Origin: Candidatus Roseilinea sp. NK_OTU-006
Lineage (GTDB): Bacteria; Chloroflexota; Anaerolineae; J036; Brachytrichaceae
Length of the DNA: 64,000 nucleotides
Assembly (NCBI RefSeq): GCF_012931985.1
Contig: NZ_JAAFGM010000002.1
Coordinates: 62,001-126,000 of the forward strand
Direction: 5' to 3'
In this document: positions 49,893 to 59,094 of the stretch, piece by piece
Position numbering within the stretch: position 1 is the first letter of the stretch
Layout of the letters: each line of letters starts with the position of its first letter
Notes under the pieces: generated by a model
Told to the model about the DNA's origin: nothing
Seen by the model: the letters and a program-made list of their open reading frames with translations, nothing else
Databases searched by the model: none
Made by a program: the position numbers and the translations under genes

Positions 49893-50999
49893 TCAGCCTT
49901 TCGCAAAACCGCCGAGCACACCGGCGACGTTCGCCCCGAGCGACTCAATCGCGTAGCCGCCCTCCATGATAAACACCGTGGGCAGCCGCAGTTGCGCCAG
50001 GCGCGCGCCGATGCGCGGGAAGGCATCGCCGGTTAGCGCGAAGTCGCCTAGCGGATCGTCGCCGAAGGTGTCCACGCCAAGCGAGACGACGAGGTAACGC
50101 GGCGCAAAATCGGCGATGCGCGCGCACGCTTCGTCGAGCGTCGCCAGGTAGCGCGCGTCGTCCGTGCCTGCCGGCAACGGATAGTTCCAGTTGAAGCCTT
50201 CCCCTTCCCCTTCGCCGCGTTCGTCGCTGCCGCCCATGAAGTAGGGATATTGCCGGTCAGGGTCGGCGTGCAGCGAGACGAAGAGCACATCGCTGCGTCG
50301 GTAGAAGATCGCCTGAGTGCCGTTGCCGTGGTGAAAGTCCACGTCGAGGATGGCGATCCGACGGCTCCCCACGCCCTGCGCTTGGCTCTCGGCTTTGGAA
50401 GCCGGGGGGCAGGAGTCGGGCGCAGGATGTTGAACTAAATATTCTGCTGCGATGGCGGCGTTGTTCAGGAAGCAGTAGCCGCCGCACAGATCGGCATGGG
50501 CGTGGTGGCCAGGCGGGCGACACAAGGCAAAGGCTGCGTGCGCCCCCTCGCGCACCAGCCGCGCGGCGGTCAACGCGCTCTGCGCCGACCAGTACGCCGC
50601 CGACCAGGTGTGCGCCGTGATCGGCGCGCTGAGGTCGAAGGCGTAGGCGCCGGCCTGTCCGCCAATCCCACTCGACCGGCGCAAGAAGCCGGGCTTATAG
50701 AACGTGTCGGGATATACGCCGTCGCGCGAACGTCCGGCGGCTACCCACTGTGCATAGGCTGACTGAAGATAGTCCAGGTAGCAGTCGGCGTGCACGGCGC
50801 GAATCGGGGCCAAGCCGAAGTCGTCCGGCGTGATTACCGGGCCGAGCTGCGTTTGGGCCAGCGCGTCGAGGATCATGCGCGGGCGGCGCGGACTCTCTAG
50901 GTAATCTACCCAAGCGCCATCGAGGAACTCGCGGGCCGGAGCATGTTCGAGCTGAGTCGGATGGAAGACGATCTGCATTTGCGCTGCTACGGCGCCCAT
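49893..50999 (-). CDS. Histone deacetylase family protein (acetylpolyamine amidohydrolase-like)
   Basis: A zinc amidohydrolase of 368 aa. Visible are the start MQIVFHPTQLEHAP typical of acetylpolyamine amidohydrolases, LCRPPGHHAHADLCGGYCFL with the paired catalytic His, ILDVDFHHGNGTQAIF with zinc ligands and GVDTFGDDPLGDF with the last ligand Asp. It probably removes acetyl groups from polyamines or other small amides. Between AAEYLVQ and IAILDVDFHH about 24 extra residues (PAPDSCPPASKAESQAQG and flanks) are encoded by a heptamer element. The start may be the ATG at 50999 or the one seven codons later. Confidence 0.88.
   Translation of the reverse strand: MGAVAAQMQIVFHPTQLEHAPAREFLDGAWVDYLESPRRPRMILDALAQTQLGPVITPDDFGLAPIRAVHADCYLDYLQSAYAQWVAAGRSRDGVYPDTFYKPGFLRRSSGIGGQAGAYAFDLSAPITAHTWSAAYWSAQSALTAARLVREGAHAAFALCRPPGHHAHADLCGGYCFLNNAAIAAEYLVQHPAPDSCPPASKAESQAQGVGSRRIAILDVDFHHGNGTQAIFYRRSDVLFVSLHADPDRQYPYFMGGSDERGEGEGEGFNWNYPLPAGTDDARYLATLDEACARIADFAPRYLVVSLGVDTFGDDPLGDFALTGDAFPRIGARLAQLRLPTVFIMEGGYAIESLGANVAGVLGGFAKG
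50365..50434. repeat. Heptamer array 6: about 10 units in frame in the deacetylase gene
   Basis: Units CTCCCCA, CGCCCTG, CGCTTGG, CTCTCGG, CTTTGGA, AGCCGGG, GGGCAGG, AGTCGGG and CGCAGGA follow at a constant 7-nt step. The centre folds as CGGCTT-TGG-AAGCCG. It encodes a polar loop between two conserved blocks of the enzyme. Confidence 0.7.
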
Positions 51000-51012
51000 A
51001 GCGGGCTAGAGT

Positions 51013-51351
51013 TTACCCATCTTGCCGGCCCAGCACCCGCGCCACTTCTTCGTGGCAGCGGCCGCAGCCGACTTCTGGCGCGCTCACCTCGGTGAGGTGC
51101 TTGGTGCATACGGCATAGACCACGACGCGCTCGCGCAACCCAAGCAACGACCGCGCCACTCTGCCTTCCAACGCCAAATGCGGACAGGCATTCTGGCGCA
51201 GGATGTCAGGGACAGGGCATACGTTGCAGTGGCTGGGGTGCCATTGTCCCCCTTCTGGATTACGGCCGATCAACCGGCACTCTTGCTTTTCGTTGCCGCG
51301 ATGATAATCGGCGTAGTAGAACCGGCATTCTTTGCCGGCTGGCGTTTTCAT
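51013..51351 (-). CDS. Small cysteine-rich protein, uncharacterised
   Basis: A 112-aa protein with eight cysteines, including HCNVCP, ACPH and GCGRCHEEV. Such spacing suggests zinc or an iron-sulphur cluster. No membrane segment or signal peptide is seen. I recognise no family. The ATG at 51351 starts MKTPAGKECRFYYADYHRG; the frame extends to 51408 without better evidence. It is upstream of the deacetylase gene on the same strand. The downstream-side gap 51409-51645 shows only short frames I cannot name. Confidence 0.55.
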   Translation of the reverse strand: MKTPAGKECRFYYADYHRGNEKQECRLIGRNPEGGQWHPSHCNVCPVPDILRQNACPHLALEGRVARSLLGLRERVVVYAVCTKHLTEVSAPEVGCGRCHEEVARVLGRQDG

Positions 51352-51645
51352 TGGTGCGATTCTATACGTTGCCAAAGGTCGAACCCCGCTTCGAACGCGC
51401 GTTGCCACAAAGGGCGCACGTTAGCCGGCGCGCATGGCGGGCCAGCCGCCGGGGCGACGACGCCGTCGCAGTGGGCAGCCTCCATCGGCCAGCCGGCCGA
51501 ATCTACCCGCCGCGCGAGGCCGGCGCTTCGTTTCGGGGAGTGTGCCGTCCACGCGATCTATGCGCCGGCGATTGCAGTGCTCTACGCCGGATCGCGCGTG
51601 TTGGCCGGGTGACTCATCGAGCGGAGGCCGGGCCACGCGCATAGG

Positions 51646-52326
51646 TCACAGCACTTGACAGATGCTGTCAACGAACCGCCGCGCGATGTCTTGCGGCCGG
51701 GTGATCGCGCCGCCGATGCACACGGCATGCGCGCCGAGCGTCATCGCGCGCGCTGCCTGATCGGGCAGATAGAAGCGCCCTTCGGCGATGATCGGCTTCG
51801 TCACGCGGCCGGCCAATTCGGCCACGAAGTCGAGGTCTGGGCCATCGGTCATCGGACGTCCGTGTGGCCAGGCATAGCCGGCCAGCGTCGTGCCGATGTA
51901 GTCCGCGCCGAGTGATTCAGCCAACAAGGCATCCGCGAGGCATGAGCAATCGGCCATCACCGGCTTGCCTAAGACGTTGCGAATGAAGGGGATCAAATCA
52001 TCGAGCGTCGCACCGTCGGGACGAGGCCGCGGTGTAGCGTCCACGGCGATCACATCACAGCCGGCCTGGGCGATTGCCTCGGCGGCGGCGCGGTGTGGCG
52101 TGATGGACACCGGGCTATCCGACGTGCGTAGCTTCCACAGGCCGATGATCGGCAGACCCACCACTTGCCGAATGGCGGCGATGTCCTCCGGCCCGTTGGC
52201 GCGGATGGCCACGGCGCCGCCGACTTCGGCGGCGCGCGCCATGGCCGCCATCATCGGCGCGCCGAACAAGGGTTCTCCCGCCGAGGCCTGGCAAGAGACA
52301 ATCAGCCCACGAGGGATCGCCGTCAT
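51646..52326 (-). CDS. nanE: N-acetylmannosamine-6-phosphate 2-epimerase
   Basis: NanE converts ManNAc-6-phosphate to GlcNAc-6-phosphate in sialic acid and aminosugar use. The 226-aa TIM-barrel protein has RGLIVSCQASAGEPLFGA, AIRANGPEDIAAIR, LPIIGLWK, DVIAVDATPRPRPDG, DCSCLADALLAESLGADYIG and KPIIAEGRFYLPDQAARAM, all standard. Its ATG overlaps the proB stop by 4 bp (ATGA), so the two are coupled, an unusual pairing. No nanA or nanK is present. Confidence 0.92.
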   Translation of the reverse strand: MTAIPRGLIVSCQASAGEPLFGAPMMAAMARAAEVGGAVAIRANGPEDIAAIRQVVGLPIIGLWKLRTSDSPVSITPHRAAAEAIAQAGCDVIAVDATPRPRPDGATLDDLIPFIRNVLGKPVMADCSCLADALLAESLGADYIGTTLAGYAWPHGRPMTDGPDLDFVAELAGRVTKPIIAEGRFYLPDQAARAMTLGAHAVCIGGAITRPQDIARRFVDSICQVL

Positions 52327-53438
52327 AGCACGACCAGGTCATCCGCATGGATGAGCATCGGGGCATAGTTGTAGCCGAGGATCTTCTCGATTTGATCGGA
52401 ACGCTTGCCGGCGATGCGGGAAGCGTCGCGCGCGCTGTAGCGCGTGATGCCGCGGGCGACCTCGCGCCCCTGCGCGTCGCGCACAGCGACGAACTCGCCG
52501 CGCTCGAACTCGCCCACGACGGTCTTCACGCCCACCGGCAGCAGGCTTTTGCCGCTCTTCAGGGCGCGTACCGCACCGTCGTCAGCCACGAAAGCGCCGC
52601 TGGTGCGCTCCGATAGGATCCAACGTTTGCGGCTCTCGATCTGCGTGACGACCGGCAAGAAGCGCGTGCCGACCGGCCGGCCGCCGATCGCATCCAGGAT
52701 GACGTTCGGGCGTGCGCCCTGCGCGACGATCATGCTCGCCCCGGCGCGCGTCACCAACTCGGCGGCCTGGATCTTGGTGCTCATGCCGCCCACGCCCAGG
52801 CCGGTCTTGCTTCCGCCGGCCAGCGCGCGAATGCGGTCGTCAATCTCGCGCACTTCGCCGATCAGCGTCGCGCGCTTGTCCTTGCGCGGATCGGCGGTGA
52901 ACAGCCCGTCTATATCGCTGAGGATCAGCAGCAGGTCAGCGTCCAGCACGTTCGTCACTAGTGCGGACAGGTTGTCATTGTCGCCCACGCGGATTTCCTC
53001 GGTCGTAACAGCGTCGTTCTCGTTGATGATGGGCAGAATGTCATGGTCGAGAATGGCCCGCAGCGTGTCGCGGGCGTTCAGATAGCGCCGCCGATCGCTG
53101 AGGTCGGCGCGCGTGAGCAGCACCTGCGCCACGCGCACATCGAACATGCCAAAGATTTGCTCCCAGAGCGCCATCAGGTGCGTCTGGCCGACGGCAGCCA
53201 GCATCTGTTTCTCCGGCAGCGGCAGTCGGCCGTTGCGCTTCTCCAGCCCCAGCCGCTCGCGCCCGGCAGCCATCGCGCCGGATGACACCAGCGCTACGCG
53301 CACCCCCTGTTCGCGCGCGCACACAATCTGCTGGGCGATCTCGAGCATGCGCCGGCGGTTCAGATGTGATGTGCCGGCGGTGAGCGTGCTGGTGCCGACT
53401 TTCACCACAAGCGTTTCGATGGCGGGCGTCGCGGTCAC
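52323..53438 (-). CDS. proB: Glutamate 5-kinase
   Basis: ProB phosphorylates glutamate in the first step of proline synthesis. The 371-aa protein has the kinase domain (LVVKVGTSTL, ALVSSGAMAAGRERLG, LPIINENDAV, DLLLILSDIDGLFTADPR, GVGGMSTKIQAAELVTRAG) and a C-terminal PUA domain from about 280. The true start is the GTG at 53438; a TATAAT box ends 7 nt before it and no ribosome binding site is visible. The open frame to 53843 is spurious. The usual next gene, proA, is missing here, and nanE takes its place. Confidence 0.94.
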   Translation of the reverse strand: MTATPAIETLVVKVGTSTLTAGTSHLNRRRMLEIAQQIVCAREQGVRVALVSSGAMAAGRERLGLEKRNGRLPLPEKQMLAAVGQTHLMALWEQIFGMFDVRVAQVLLTRADLSDRRRYLNARDTLRAILDHDILPIINENDAVTTEEIRVGDNDNLSALVTNVLDADLLLILSDIDGLFTADPRKDKRATLIGEVREIDDRIRALAGGSKTGLGVGGMSTKIQAAELVTRAGASMIVAQGARPNVILDAIGGRPVGTRFLPVVTQIESRKRWILSERTSGAFVADDGAVRALKSGKSLLPVGVKTVVGEFERGEFVAVRDAQGREVARGITRYSARDASRIAGKRSDQIEKILGYNYAPMLIHADDLVVL

Positions 53439-53445
53439 GCGCGGG

Positions 53446-53451
53446 ATTATA
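53446..53451 (-). promoter_or_regulatory. -10 box of proB, leaderless type
   Basis: TATAAT on the minus strand ends 7 nt before the GTG at 53438. It fixes the start choice. Confidence 0.5.
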
Positions 53452-53562
53452 GAATCGTGAGCGAAGTCCGCTGCAAGCGGGGGGAGTAAAGCACAAGTGG
53501 ATTGACCAGTCCGCGCCAAGCCCGGGTTGAGCGATGCGCGCTGGGCTGCGGTCGCTGCCGAT

Positions 53563-53945
53563 GTTGAAACGCTCGGCGTCGGCGGCGTCATCCGCGACAT
53601 CATCGCCGTCAGCGCGCGCCCGATCGCCAACGCGGATGTGCTGTGCTTCGTGCCGCGTGCGCTCAGGCGTGATCGCCGGCATCGAGGACTACGGCAACAA
53701 GATGGGCATTCCTGCGACAAGCGGCGCGATGGCGTATGACGCCGGTGACGTCGCCAATCCGCTGGTGTATGGCGGCTGCGTTGGCATCGCGCCGGTGAAC
53801 GCGCATCCACGCCCCCGCACTTTGTGCTCGCCGAACCGGTCACGCAGCGTCATCTCCAACGCTCCGCCCAAGCTGATCGGCGGGCGTAGCCCTGCCTCGC
53901 GACGCGACGGGGCGAGTAATCCCTACAGCGGCGCCTCGATCAACT
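53563..53945 (+). pseudogene. Relic of purL (phosphoribosylformylglycinamidine synthase II)
   Basis: The plus strand reads VETLGVGGVIRDIIAVSARP and ADVLCFVP in one frame. It then continues one frame over from about 53666 as GVIAGIEDYGNKMGIPATSG and NPLVYGGCVGIAP, and later IGGRSPASRRDGASN. These are consecutive conserved blocks of PurL, with at least one frameshift. The catalytic first block and the whole C-terminal half are missing. The remaining DNA to 54240 shows no gene. It is a dead fragment; a working purL must be elsewhere if the pathway is present. Confidence 0.75.
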
Positions 53946-54227
53946 CAGCACCTCATCCGCGTTGCACATCTCACGCCGTGAGCGCGCCGGGCGGCTCGAC
54001 CGCATCGCGCGTGAGCGTGCGGATTCTGCTGGCCAGGACGGCGGCGTTTTTTGTATTGCCGCTGGCGCGCAAATCAAAATCCGCTCGCTAAACGCAACAG
54101 GAAGCCTGTAGCGGCCCCCCTGTTTGGCCCCGAAAATCGCTGCCTGTGCGGCCCGGCGTAGCGTTTGCCGAACGGTCATTTTGCCCTGGACATCGTGTGA
54201 ACGACGAGGCAACCCATCGTTGCCGTG

Positions 54228-54233
54228 TATATT
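54228..54233 (+). promoter_or_regulatory. -10 box of the oligoendopeptidase gene, leaderless type
   Basis: TATATT ends 7 nt before the ATG at 54241. It argues against the longer open frame from 54124. Confidence 0.45.
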
Positions 54234-54240
54234 CACACGT

Positions 54241-56067
54241 ATGGCAGCCGCACATGACCTCGGCCCGCTCCCGCACTGGGATCTTTCGAACGTCTTTCCC
54301 GCACTCGAATCGGACGAGCTGAACGCCGCGATTGCACGCTGCGATAACATGCTCGGCGAACTGGAAGGCTATCTCGATGCGCAGGGCATCGCGAAGGATG
54401 CGCCGCGCGCCGAAGATGACACCCTCCGCACGACGCTCGACGGTTATCTCGAACGCATGAACGACCTCGTCGCTTTGTATCACACCATCGGCAGCTACAT
54501 CCGCGCATTCGTGACCACCGATTCGTTCAACCAGACGGCGCGGCGCATGTTGAGCGAGATTGAGCCGATGGGCGTGCGGCTACGTCAGATAGACGTGCGC
54601 GTCGGCGGCTGGGTCGGCGCCATCGCCGATGCGCTGCCGCGCATCACGGCGCAACCTGGGCCGGCGCAGGCGCACGCTTTTTACCTGCGCGAGACGGCCG
54701 AGCAAAGCCGCTACCTGATGAGCGATGCCGAGGAGTCGCTGGCTGCCGAGTTGAGCCTGAGCGGCGCGAACGCCTGGAGCAAGCTGCAGGGCACGATCAC
54801 GTCGCAGTTGACGGTGGACTTCGCACGGGACGGCAAGGTCGAGAAGCTGCCCATGCCGGCGCTGATCAACCTGATGCAGCATGATCCCGATCCTGACGTG
54901 CGCCGGCGGGCCTACGAGGCGGAGATCGCCGCCTGGGAGACGGTGAAGGAGCCGCTGGCCGCGGCGATGAACGGCGTGAAGGGCGCGACGAGCACGTTGG
55001 ACAGGCGACGGGGCCGGCGCGACCCCCTGCACGCCGCGCTCGATCATGCTCGGATCGACCGCGAGACGCTGGACGCGATGATGGGCGCGATGCAGGAAGC
55101 CTTCCCCATGTTCCGCAGATACCTGCGCGCAAAGGCCAAGCGGCTCGGCCACGCAGGCGGGCTACCCTGGTGGGACTTGATGGCGCCCGTGGGCCGGCGC
55201 GAGCGGACGTACACCTGGGACGAGGCGCGCGCGTTCATCCTAGAGCACTTCGCCGGCTTCAGCCCACGGCTGGAGCGTTTAGCGCAGCGTGCGTTCGATT
55301 CCTGTTGGATTGACGCCGAACAGCGGCCGGGCAAGCGCGCCGGCGCGTTCTGCATGGGCGTGCCGCTGGTCAAGGAATCGCGCATCCTGTGCAACTACGA
55401 TGGCTCGCTCGACCAGGTGTTCACCATCGCGCACGAACTGGGCCACGCCTTCCACAACGAATGCATCTATGCCGCCGGCAAGACCGCGCTACAGTCCATC
55501 ACGCCGATGACGCTGGCCGAGACCGCCTCGATCCTGTGCGAGACCATCGTCACCGATGCCGCGCTGGCCGAAGCGCAGAGCGCCGATGAAGAACTGGCCA
55601 TCCTCGAAACCGACCTGATCGGCAAGACGCAGGTGATCGTGGACATCACCTCGCGCTACCTGTTCGAGCTGGAAGTGTTCCGGCGACGTGCGAAGGCGGA
55701 GCTGTCCGCCGACGAGTTGTGCGAGCTGATGCTGCGCTACCAGAAGGAGACCTACGGCGACGGGCTGGACGAGCGCTATCTGCACAAGTTCATGTGGACG
55801 TGGAAGCCGCACTACTACTTCGCCGGCCTGTCGTTCTACAATTTCCCCTATGCTTTCGGCCTGCTGTTCGGGCTGGGGCTATATGCCATCTACAAGCAGC
55901 GCGGGGAGGCGTTTGTGCCGGAGTACGAAGCGTTGCTGGCCAGCACCGGCGAGGACACCGCCGCCAACCTCGCGGCGCGCTTCGGGATTGACCTCCGCGA
56001 TCGCGCCTTCTGGAAGCACAGCCTGGACCTCATCGGCGAGCGAATCGAACGCTACGTGAGCTTATAG
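54241..56067 (+). CDS. Oligoendopeptidase F family, M3 metallopeptidase
   Basis: A cytoplasmic zinc peptidase of 608 aa that trims oligopeptides. The zinc site is TIAHELGHAFHNE (about 397-409) with the third ligand in MTLAETASILCET. An N-terminal helical PepF domain spans about 110-190, and the C-terminal FYNFPYAFGLLFGLGLYAIY is typical. The start at 54241 gives MAAAHDLGPLPHWDLSNVFP, like relatives; the frame from 54124 adds a Cys/Arg-rich stretch foreign to the family. It is convergent with a small membrane protein gene 2 bp away. Confidence 0.93.
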   Translation: MAAAHDLGPLPHWDLSNVFPALESDELNAAIARCDNMLGELEGYLDAQGIAKDAPRAEDDTLRTTLDGYLERMNDLVALYHTIGSYIRAFVTTDSFNQTARRMLSEIEPMGVRLRQIDVRVGGWVGAIADALPRITAQPGPAQAHAFYLRETAEQSRYLMSDAEESLAAELSLSGANAWSKLQGTITSQLTVDFARDGKVEKLPMPALINLMQHDPDPDVRRRAYEAEIAAWETVKEPLAAAMNGVKGATSTLDRRRGRRDPLHAALDHARIDRETLDAMMGAMQEAFPMFRRYLRAKAKRLGHAGGLPWWDLMAPVGRRERTYTWDEARAFILEHFAGFSPRLERLAQRAFDSCWIDAEQRPGKRAGAFCMGVPLVKESRILCNYDGSLDQVFTIAHELGHAFHNECIYAAGKTALQSITPMTLAETASILCETIVTDAALAEAQSADEELAILETDLIGKTQVIVDITSRYLFELEVFRRRAKAELSADELCELMLRYQKETYGDGLDERYLHKFMWTWKPHYYFAGLSFYNFPYAFGLLFGLGLYAIYKQRGEAFVPEYEALLASTGEDTAANLAARFGIDLRDRAFWKHSLDLIGERIERYVSL

Positions 56068-56068
56068 G

Positions 56069-56401
56069 TCAAAAATCCTCCACATTGATGATCCGGCGCT
56101 TGACGCGGTTCTCCACCGCGCCGCTGAGGAAGAACAGAATCAGCACGTCCACCCAACCGACGAAGACCAGCGCCCCAACGGGCAACAGGTTCTCCGGCGA
56201 GAGGAAGCCGGTGGAGATCAAGCTGGCGAAGAGTTGAAGGATGAAGGCAATCATCACGACGGCGATGACCGTCGAGCCGATCGCGTTGCCCAACAGCACG
56301 CGCCGCTTCAGCCAGAACGGCAAGGCGGCCAATGACCCCAGCGCCACCGGCAACAGCATGTAGACCAGTCCCCACCAGACCAGATCGAGGATCGTGTCCA
56401 T
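56069..56401 (-). CDS. Small membrane protein, uncharacterised
   Basis: A 110-aa protein with three hydrophobic segments (about 8-25, 36-60 and 74-92) and a basic C-terminal tail (ENRVKRRIINVEDF). No family recognised. I prefer the ATG at 56401 over 56416 because a GATAAT box (56408-56413) ends 6 nt before it, as at other leaderless genes here. It is convergent with the peptidase gene. Confidence 0.6.
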   Translation of the reverse strand: MDTILDLVWWGLVYMLLPVALGSLAALPFWLKRRVLLGNAIGSTVIAVVMIAFILQLFASLISTGFLSPENLLPVGALVFVGWVDVLILFFLSGAVENRVKRRIINVEDF

Positions 56402-56407
56402 GGGGTG

Positions 56408-56413
56408 ATTATC
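56408..56413 (-). promoter_or_regulatory. -10-like box of the small membrane protein gene
   Basis: GATAAT on the minus strand ends 6 nt before the ATG at 56401. Confidence 0.35.
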
Positions 56414-56496
56414 CACCGGCCCCGCGCATCGCTGGTATTGCCGCTACCGCCGCGACAACGCCGGCAATCACTTCGGCTGTTGGGTCAGTTGTGGGT

Positions 56497-58092
56497 TCAG
56501 ACGACAAATTCCCCATCCACCATCACGCGCTCCACCTTCACGTGGAGGATCTCATCGGGCACGATGGCCGTCAGGTCGTGCGAGAGCACGGTCAGGTCGG
56601 CCAGTTTGCCCGGCTCGATCGAGCCAAGTTCATGCTCGCCGTAGCCGGCGTAAGCCGCGCCCATGGTATAGCCGTAGATCGCCTCTTCAACCGTCAGGCG
56701 CTGATCGGCATACCAACCGCCTGTAGGCGCACCGTCTTTGCGCTGGCGTGTGACCGCCGCGTGGATGCCGACCAGTGGATCGAACGTCTCGACCGGCGAG
56801 TCGCTCCCCAGCGCCAGCCGCGCGCCGCCGCTCAGCAAATCGCGGAAGGCATAAGCGTAGCGCCCGCGCCGGCCCCAGTAGCGATCCACCATGAACATGT
56901 CCTGCGTAGCGTGAATCGGCTGCACCGAGGCGATCACACCGAGTTGGCCGAAGCGGGCGACGTCGTCGGGGTGGAGCACCTGAGCGTGTTCGATGCGGTC
57001 GCGCAGCGGACGACGGATGGGGGACGGAGGGCGATCCCCCTGCCTCACCCGCGCATACGCATCCAAGACGGCGCGATTGGCGCGGTCGCCAATCGCGTGC
57101 GTGGTGACCGATAAGCCGTGCGCATGTGCTTTCGTTACCCACGCGACGAGCTGCTCCGGGTCACACACAGCGATGCCGTAGTTGTCCGGCTCGCCCTCGT
57201 AGGGTTCGATCATCCAGGCCGTGCGTGGGCCGAGCGCGCCATCGGCGAAGATTTTGATCCCACCGATGCGCAGCCAGGCGTCGCCGAAGCCGCTGCGCAG
57301 GCCGGCGGCGATGACCGCGTCGAGGTCTTCGACCGGCAACTGCTTGCAGATGCGCAGCGTGCTGCGCCCCCGTTCGCGCAGGCGCTGGTAGGTGTTGAAC
57401 GTGCCGATGCCGCCTGCGCCATCCATGCAGTGCACGCCGGTCAGTCCGGCCACGTTCATGGCGCGCATGGCCGCTAGCGTCGCCTCTTCCTCCTGCTGGG
57501 GCGTGGGCGGGGGGATCACTCGCGCAACCAACGCCATTGCACTTTCGAGCAGCACGCCGCTGGGTTCGCCTTGCGCGTCGCGCACGATCTCGCCGCCGGC
57601 CGGGTCGGGCGTGTCGCGCGTGACGCCCGCGAGATGCAGCGCCAACGAATTGACCCACAGCGCATGCCCGCTCTTGGCGCGCAAGGCCACCGGATGCGCC
57701 TGGGTCGCTGCGTCGAGCTGCGCCGCTGTGGGGAACGGGTCGCCCCAGAGGGCTTGTTGCCAGCCCCAGCCTTGGATCCACTCGCCGGCCGGGGTATGTG
57801 CCGCGCGGTCGCGCACGCGGCGCGCGGCTTCCTCAACGCTGGGCGCCGCGTCCACATTCACACGCTGCATGGCAAAGCCGGTGTGCTCCAGGTGCAAATG
57901 CGCGTCAATCAGCCCCGGCAGCACGAACGCGCCGTGCATGTTCAGCCGCTGCATATCCGGCAGCCGGATGGCCTCGATGTCTTCATCGCTGCCGACGGCG
58001 AGGATGCGGTTGCCGGCGATGGCGATGGCCGAAGCGCGAGGCTGGCGCGGGTTGACCGTATAGACGCGGGCGTTGGTAAGTAGGAGATTCAT
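56497..58092 (-). CDS. Amidohydrolase family 3 protein (YtcJ-like)
   Basis: A metal-dependent hydrolase of 531 aa. It has NARVYTVNP at the start, [16 protein letters not shown] with the H-x-H pair, [36 protein letters not shown] and the catalytic Asp in [11 protein letters not shown]. YtcJ/NfdA-type proteins hydrolyse N-substituted amides such as formamides; the substrate is unknown here. The ATG at 58092 overlaps the stop of the upstream gene by 4 bp (ATGA) and has GCGAGG before it. A short heptamer element (57010-57051) encodes about 14 extra residues just before the conserved DRIEHAQ. Confidence 0.88.
   Translation of the reverse strand: MNLLLTNARVYTVNPRQPRASAIAIAGNRILAVGSDEDIEAIRLPDMQRLNMHGAFVLPGLIDAHLHLEHTGFAMQRVNVDAAPSVEEAARRVRDRAAHTPAGEWIQGWGWQQALWGDPFPTAAQLDAATQAHPVALRAKSGHALWVNSLALHLAGVTRDTPDPAGGEIVRDAQGEPSGVLLESAMALVARVIPPPTPQQEEEATLAAMRAMNVAGLTGVHCMDGAGGIGTFNTYQRLRERGRSTLRICKQLPVEDLDAVIAAGLRSGFGDAWLRIGGIKIFADGALGPRTAWMIEPYEGEPDNYGIAVCDPEQLVAWVTKAHAHGLSVTTHAIGDRANRAVLDAYARVRQGDRPPSPIRRPLRDRIEHAQVLHPDDVARFGQLGVIASVQPIHATQDMFMVDRYWGRRGRYAYAFRDLLSGGARLALGSDSPVETFDPLVGIHAAVTRQRKDGAPTGGWYADQRLTVEEAIYGYTMGAAYAGYGEHELGSIEPGKLADLTVLSHDLTAIVPDEILHVKVERVMVDGEFVV
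57010..57051. repeat. Short heptamer element in frame in the amidohydrolase gene
   Basis: Six units, ACGACGG, ATGGGGG, ACGGAGG, GCGATCC, CCCTGCC and TCACCCG. GGGGGA (57019-57024) pairs with TCCCCC (57035-57040). It has the same G-rich to C-rich design as the longer arrays. Confidence 0.55.
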
Positions 58093-59084
58093 CCTCGCTG
58101 GCGGGACTCCCTGAAGGCGCTCTCTCGGCGCTTTCGGGATTGTCTGCTGGATAACCCGCCCAGGATGCCGCGCACCAATGCGCCGGTTGAGCCGCCCAAA
58201 GACCGCGCGGCGCTTTTGGCAAACGCTTCGAACACCTCGCCGACGACCTTCTGACGCTCGCGGGCCTCGCGCTCGGCCTGGCGTTGGCGCTCGCGCTCCC
58301 AACGCTCCAGTTGCTTCGCTCGCATCGCCTCCTGCTTGGCCTGCGCGCGCGCTCGCCGTTCGGCCTCCTTGGCGGCCCTGGCTTCGGCTTCCTTCTGCGC
58401 TTCGAGCGCAGTGGCCTCGGCCGCAGCGCGCTCCACCTGCTTGGCCAACATCTCGTAGGCCGACTCTCGCTCCAGTGGCTTTTCGTAGTAACCGTAGACC
58501 AGCGAACTGGTGATGAGCTGCCGGCGCTGCTCCGGCGTGATGGGCCCGATCTGGCTGCGCGGCGGCACGATGAGCGCGCGTTCGACGACGCCGGGCATGC
58601 CCCTCTCGTCCAGGAAGGACACCAGCGCCTCGCCCACGCCCAGCTCGGTGATGGCCTGCTCGGTGTTGATCTTCGGATTGGGGCGGAAGGTGGTGGCGGC
58701 CGCGCGCACGGCTTTTTGGTCGCGCGGGGTGAACGCGCGCAGGGCATGTTGCACGCGGTTGCCCATCTGGCTCAGGATGACGTCGGGGATGTCAATTGGG
58801 TTCTGGGTGACGAAGAACACGCCGACGCCTTTCGAGCGGATGATGCGCACGACTTGCTCGATTTTGTCGAGCAGCGGCTTGGGCGCCGCGTCGAACAACA
58901 AGTGCGCTTCGTCGAAGAAGAAGAGCAACTTGGGCTTGTCCAGATCGCCGACCTCCGGCAGTTGTTCAAAGAGTTCGCTCAGCATCCACAACAGGAAGGT
59001 GGTGTAGAGCTTGGGCGATTGTAGCAGCCGGTCGGCGACGAGGATGTTGACCACGCCGCGGCCGTTCGCGTCGGTCTGGATCAT
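58089..59084 (-). CDS. HerA-like ATPase (DUF853), missing its N-terminal part
   Basis: The 331 aa match the second half of DUF853 HerA-type ATPases: [20 protein letters not shown], Walker [29 protein letters not shown] and [17 protein letters not shown], then a long charged coiled coil (Arg/Glu/Ala-rich, about 225-285). Full-length relatives have an N-terminal domain of about 190 residues with the Walker A P-loop, which is absent. In the same frame just upstream the sequence turns into a GH3 glucosidase fragment. Without a P-loop the product cannot hydrolyse ATP, so it is probably a broken gene even though the frame is intact. Its stop overlaps the amidohydrolase start. Confidence 0.75.
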   Translation of the reverse strand: MIQTDANGRGVVNILVADRLLQSPKLYTTFLLWMLSELFEQLPEVGDLDKPKLLFFFDEAHLLFDAAPKPLLDKIEQVVRIIRSKGVGVFFVTQNPIDIPDVILSQMGNRVQHALRAFTPRDQKAVRAAATTFRPNPKINTEQAITELGVGEALVSFLDERGMPGVVERALIVPPRSQIGPITPEQRRQLITSSLVYGYYEKPLERESAYEMLAKQVERAAAEATALEAQKEAEARAAKEAERRARAQAKQEAMRAKQLERWERERQRQAEREARERQKVVGEVFEAFAKSAARSLGGSTGALVRGILGGLSSRQSRKRRESAFRESRQRG

Positions 59085-59094
59085 GTCATACAGG

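Noticed and set aside
51022-51612. 196-aa plus-strand frame opposite the cysteine-rich gene
   Set aside because: No recognisable motif. The opposite strand has a better candidate with ordered cysteines. The end of the frame (51500-51612) could be another relic, but I cannot name it.
53439-53843. N-terminal extension of ProB
   Set aside because: It is out of family, Arg/Thr-rich, lies over the purL relic, and the -10 box at 53446-53451 lies inside it.
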